A stretch of 64,000 bases of DNA from assembly GCF_012273895.1 (NCBI RefSeq), contig NC_052116.1, positions 5,022,001-5,086,000 of the forward strand, written 5' to 3'. Under the pieces are notes generated by a model that was given only the letters and a program-made list of their open reading frames with translations, did not search any database and was not told where the DNA came from. The position numbers were made by a program, and so were the translations under genes. Shown piece by piece: positions 61,649-64,000 of the stretch (its first letter is position 1; the number at the start of each line of letters is the position of its first letter). Origin of the DNA: Zerene cesonia. Its lineage: Eukaryota; Arthropoda; Insecta; Lepidoptera; Pieridae.

Positions 61649-62956
61649 GTAAACACAAATTTATTCTCTTGTACGTAGGTTTGAATTATTGATTTTGAAT
61701 GTCGAAACGAATTAAAGGCAAAATAATAAACTTGTACAAATTTCCTTTTAACTTTTAATGCAGTAAAAATCACACTTGAAAATATGCTGATTTTATAATT
61801 ATATATAAAGAAAAGGTCACTCACTCGCTCATCACTTAATCAAAAAATCAGCTGAACGTAAAGATGAAATTTGGTATGAAGTTAATTTGTAGACGCGCGC
61901 TAAGAGCGGGTTTTGTATTAGGGCTGCTTTAAAAGCGTCTAGGACTGTTTTAAATATATAGTACTTGCGCAAAACTAAACACAATTAGCTATAACAACTT
62001 TAATATCACAACCTCTAGTACATTATATGTAAGGAAGTTATTTTCACAAGCTTACTCATGCCAGAAGCAAAATTGGGTGCAGCGTAGCGCGATTGCCAAT
62101 TAAAATTCTTTAAGAGGAGCACCGAGTACGTGGTTCACAAGCAATCATGGTACCTACGCAAGTCTGCACGATTAAAACAAATTTTATCTATGGTTCAACA
62201 ATATTCGGCTTTTCTAATACGAGATAATTCGGTAATTTTGGTTAGTGCTTTGTTGTTTGCATTGCGGTCGGGGCTAGCTGAGTAAATGTAATTGAGTTAT
62301 ATAAAGTGACCTCTGGGCTTTTAGTTTTAGACAAATCGAGCTATGTACGAATTGTCACGTAGCAGAAATGTTATTTTGGGATAGTTTTTTAACGAAATCC
62401 AACTGATATTTTCATATGTAAAAGCTGTGCAAAATGTTACCATGCGACCGAATTTTATTACATTAAATAACCCATTTTCACACGTTTCTTGAATATAACG
62501 TAATTTTTTTTTTTATTAAATTATACACACAAATAATGATTATTATATAATATTCATAGGTTTATCTTCACTATTTGATAACTTCCCCGCATTGTAGTGA
62601 ATAAAAATGTTTGTTTGTTTAAAATAAACAATTTCACAACAGAGACTTTGATGCACTCAATTTTTACCTATGTAAAAACATAATAACAAATTTCCTCTGT
62701 GGCTTAGAACATAATATTAAAATGATAATAAAATAATATCCGTTCTGTTGATACGACGAACGTGCTTATAAGGAAAACAATAGGATTAAATCAGATTAAA
62801 CTTCTTAAGCTTGAGGGAACGCGGTATAGCTGGGTAAAAAGTAAAATTTATCCACTTTATTTTTCTTACTTCGCGCTCATCAAAACTGGGGCTCGAGATA
62901 AGAAAATTAATTCAGATAATAATAAAATATTATCATATTTCCAAAGCGTTTTAACA
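61649..62956. other. No gene seen
   Basis: AT-rich and unremarkable. The short open frames show no coding character. Confidence 0.4.
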
Positions 62957-63270
62957 GTAGCCGTAGCTCAGCGGTGTGTGCCTGGGACATAAATCGTGGA
63001 GTCTGCGTGCAAGCAATAAATTTATCTTTCAATTTATTTACGCATTATCCACATCTCTACTGCACGTTACTGTGAAGGAAAACATCATATGGAAACCGCT
63101 AGTACGACGACATCTGCCATTGCGCAGATAGCTAGCGTGGTGGATTATGGCCTGAGCCATCATAAGTGGCTTGTGTCCCTGCATTGGGAAAACATATGCC
63201 TGATTATGAGAATAATGACTATGTTTATAAATTATTTGAAAAACGCAAATGAATTGGAAGTAAATATGTG
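62957..63270 (+). repeat. tRNA-derived SINE
   Basis: GCCGTAGCTCAGCGGTGTGT is a good tRNA A-box head. The body has the lepidopteran SINE phrases GTGAAGGAAAACATCATATG and AGCTAGCGTGGTGGATTATG. Its right side abuts an inverted dispersed repeat. Confidence 0.7.
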
Positions 63271-63600
63271 GTAGTCGAGCACGCTTCGGCACGAATTGGG
63301 CTAGCTCGCACCGGGGAAGTACCACACTCCCACAAAAGACCGGCGTGAAATAGCATTCTGCTGTGTTTCGTTCGGTGAGTGGGGGACCCGGAGGCCCCTA
63401 TCCTTTTCCTTACCCTTCCCAGTCCTTTCCTTTATACCTATCGCTAATCCTTTCTTAATCCCTTCCCAAAAAGTCGACAAACCATTTGTAGAGGCGTAAG
63501 GTCTGCAATGGACCTTATGCATCTCTAAATGTAAATGGGCGGTAGTAGAGCTTACTATCAGGCGTCCCACCAGCTCCACTGCCAACTGTAACATAAAAAA
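63271..63600 (-). repeat. Dispersed repeat, inverted near-complete copy
   Basis: GTAGTCGAGCACGCTTCGGC...CACCGGGGAAGTACCACAC...AATGGGCGGTAGTAGAGC...CCAACTGTAACATAAAAAAT: the same block order as 44688-45025. Confidence 0.75.
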
Positions 63601-63878
63601 TGTAAAAACTGAATTTTCCCGCAGAGTTCTGTGCAAATTCACACACAAACATAGACACAATAATGAATCACGTCTTACATTTGGACGACAAATCATATAT
63701 ATTGTAGGTAGTGTATATAAAATTAAATAAAGATTGAGAAGTTAAAAATATATCTGCTTTTCCTATATCTTAGTTATTTTATCAAATTCTCACAGCTCTA
63801 AATCAGTTTGATTCTGCACGTGCCTGGAGTCACCTGCAGTTAACTCACAGAGCTAGGGGCATTTGAAAGGTAAACGAC

Positions 63879-63937
63879 ATACTATAATATAAAGCATTTC
63901 AATGCTATAAAACTAAAAATTAAAAATACTATAATAT
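63879..63937. mobile_element. 35-base hairpin-tailed insertion with 12-bp target duplication (copy D)
   Basis: ATACTATAATAT at 63879-63890 is repeated exactly at 63926-63937. Between them is only the tail of the family: the hairpin AGCATTTCAATGCT followed by ATAAAACTAAAAATTAAAA. Confidence 0.75.
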
Positions 63938-64000
63938 CGTTAACTGTAAAGGTAGCTTTAGTCTTTTTTTCAGATATTTTCTTATATATTAGCATCTACA

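Noticed and set aside
63301..63696. 131-codon minus-strand frame
   Set aside because: It runs through an inverted dispersed repeat with no coding signature.
1..64000. CRISPR arrays, operons, ribosome binding sites, phage or bacterial features
   Set aside because: The window is intron-containing animal DNA and no regularly spaced repeats were seen.

Overview
This is an AT-rich animal nuclear window. Many multi-exon genes with GT-AG introns can be assembled by hand. The dispersed repeats (fragments beginning CTAGCTGCGCCCCGCGG, blocks containing ATGGTAAGCGATCACCACCG, and tRNA-derived SINEs) are of types I associate with butterflies and moths. I infer a lepidopteran, perhaps a nymphalid; the species cannot be named from this. 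Two runs of exactly 1000 N (23235-24234 and 39869-40868) are assembly placeholders, so this is draft sequence.

Layout. 1-3901 (+): 3' part of a mucin-like protein with at least eight peritrophin-A (CBM14) chitin-binding domains. 4403-6422 (-) and 8766-10440 (+): a head-to-head pair of diverged alpha-1,4-glycosyltransferase (A4GALT) relatives. Both are type II membrane proteins, have lost the full DXD motif, and keep an acidic dileucine signal in the cytosolic tail. 11408-12279 (+) and 13026-14553 (+): two small hydrophobic proteins of unknown function. They share TM layout and a 210-nt last exon, so they look like tandem paralogs. 14840-14959 (+): a 39-aa small ORF. 15416-22410 (-): a nine-exon gene for a 709-aa insect protein of unknown function (tentatively DUF4781-like). 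22642 onward (+): a possible small mitochondrial-type gene sharing its promoter region. 23162-24305: a TA-flanked transposon containing the first gap. 27561-31419 (+): a complete five-exon alpha-1,3-fucosyltransferase C-like gene (GT10).

31420-60000 is gene-poor. It holds one orphan coding-like exon (33514-33709, +), a possible TATA-driven small ORF (56259-56617, +), the second gap, and many repeat fragments; much of it could be intron. 60134-61160 (+) is a three-exon gene for a 208-aa secreted, dibasic-rich, tyrosine-rich protein that I do not recognise. The last 3 kb are repeats.

There is no operon logic. Three loci concern glycans (chitin-binding mucin, degenerate alpha-4-GT pair, fucosyltransferase), but I see no evidence that they act together. 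The most unusual observations are the degenerate glycosyltransferase pair, a family of very short hairpin-tailed insertions with perfect 12-15 bp target-site duplications (three copies here), a perfect 74-bp palindrome, and the secreted precursor-like gene.
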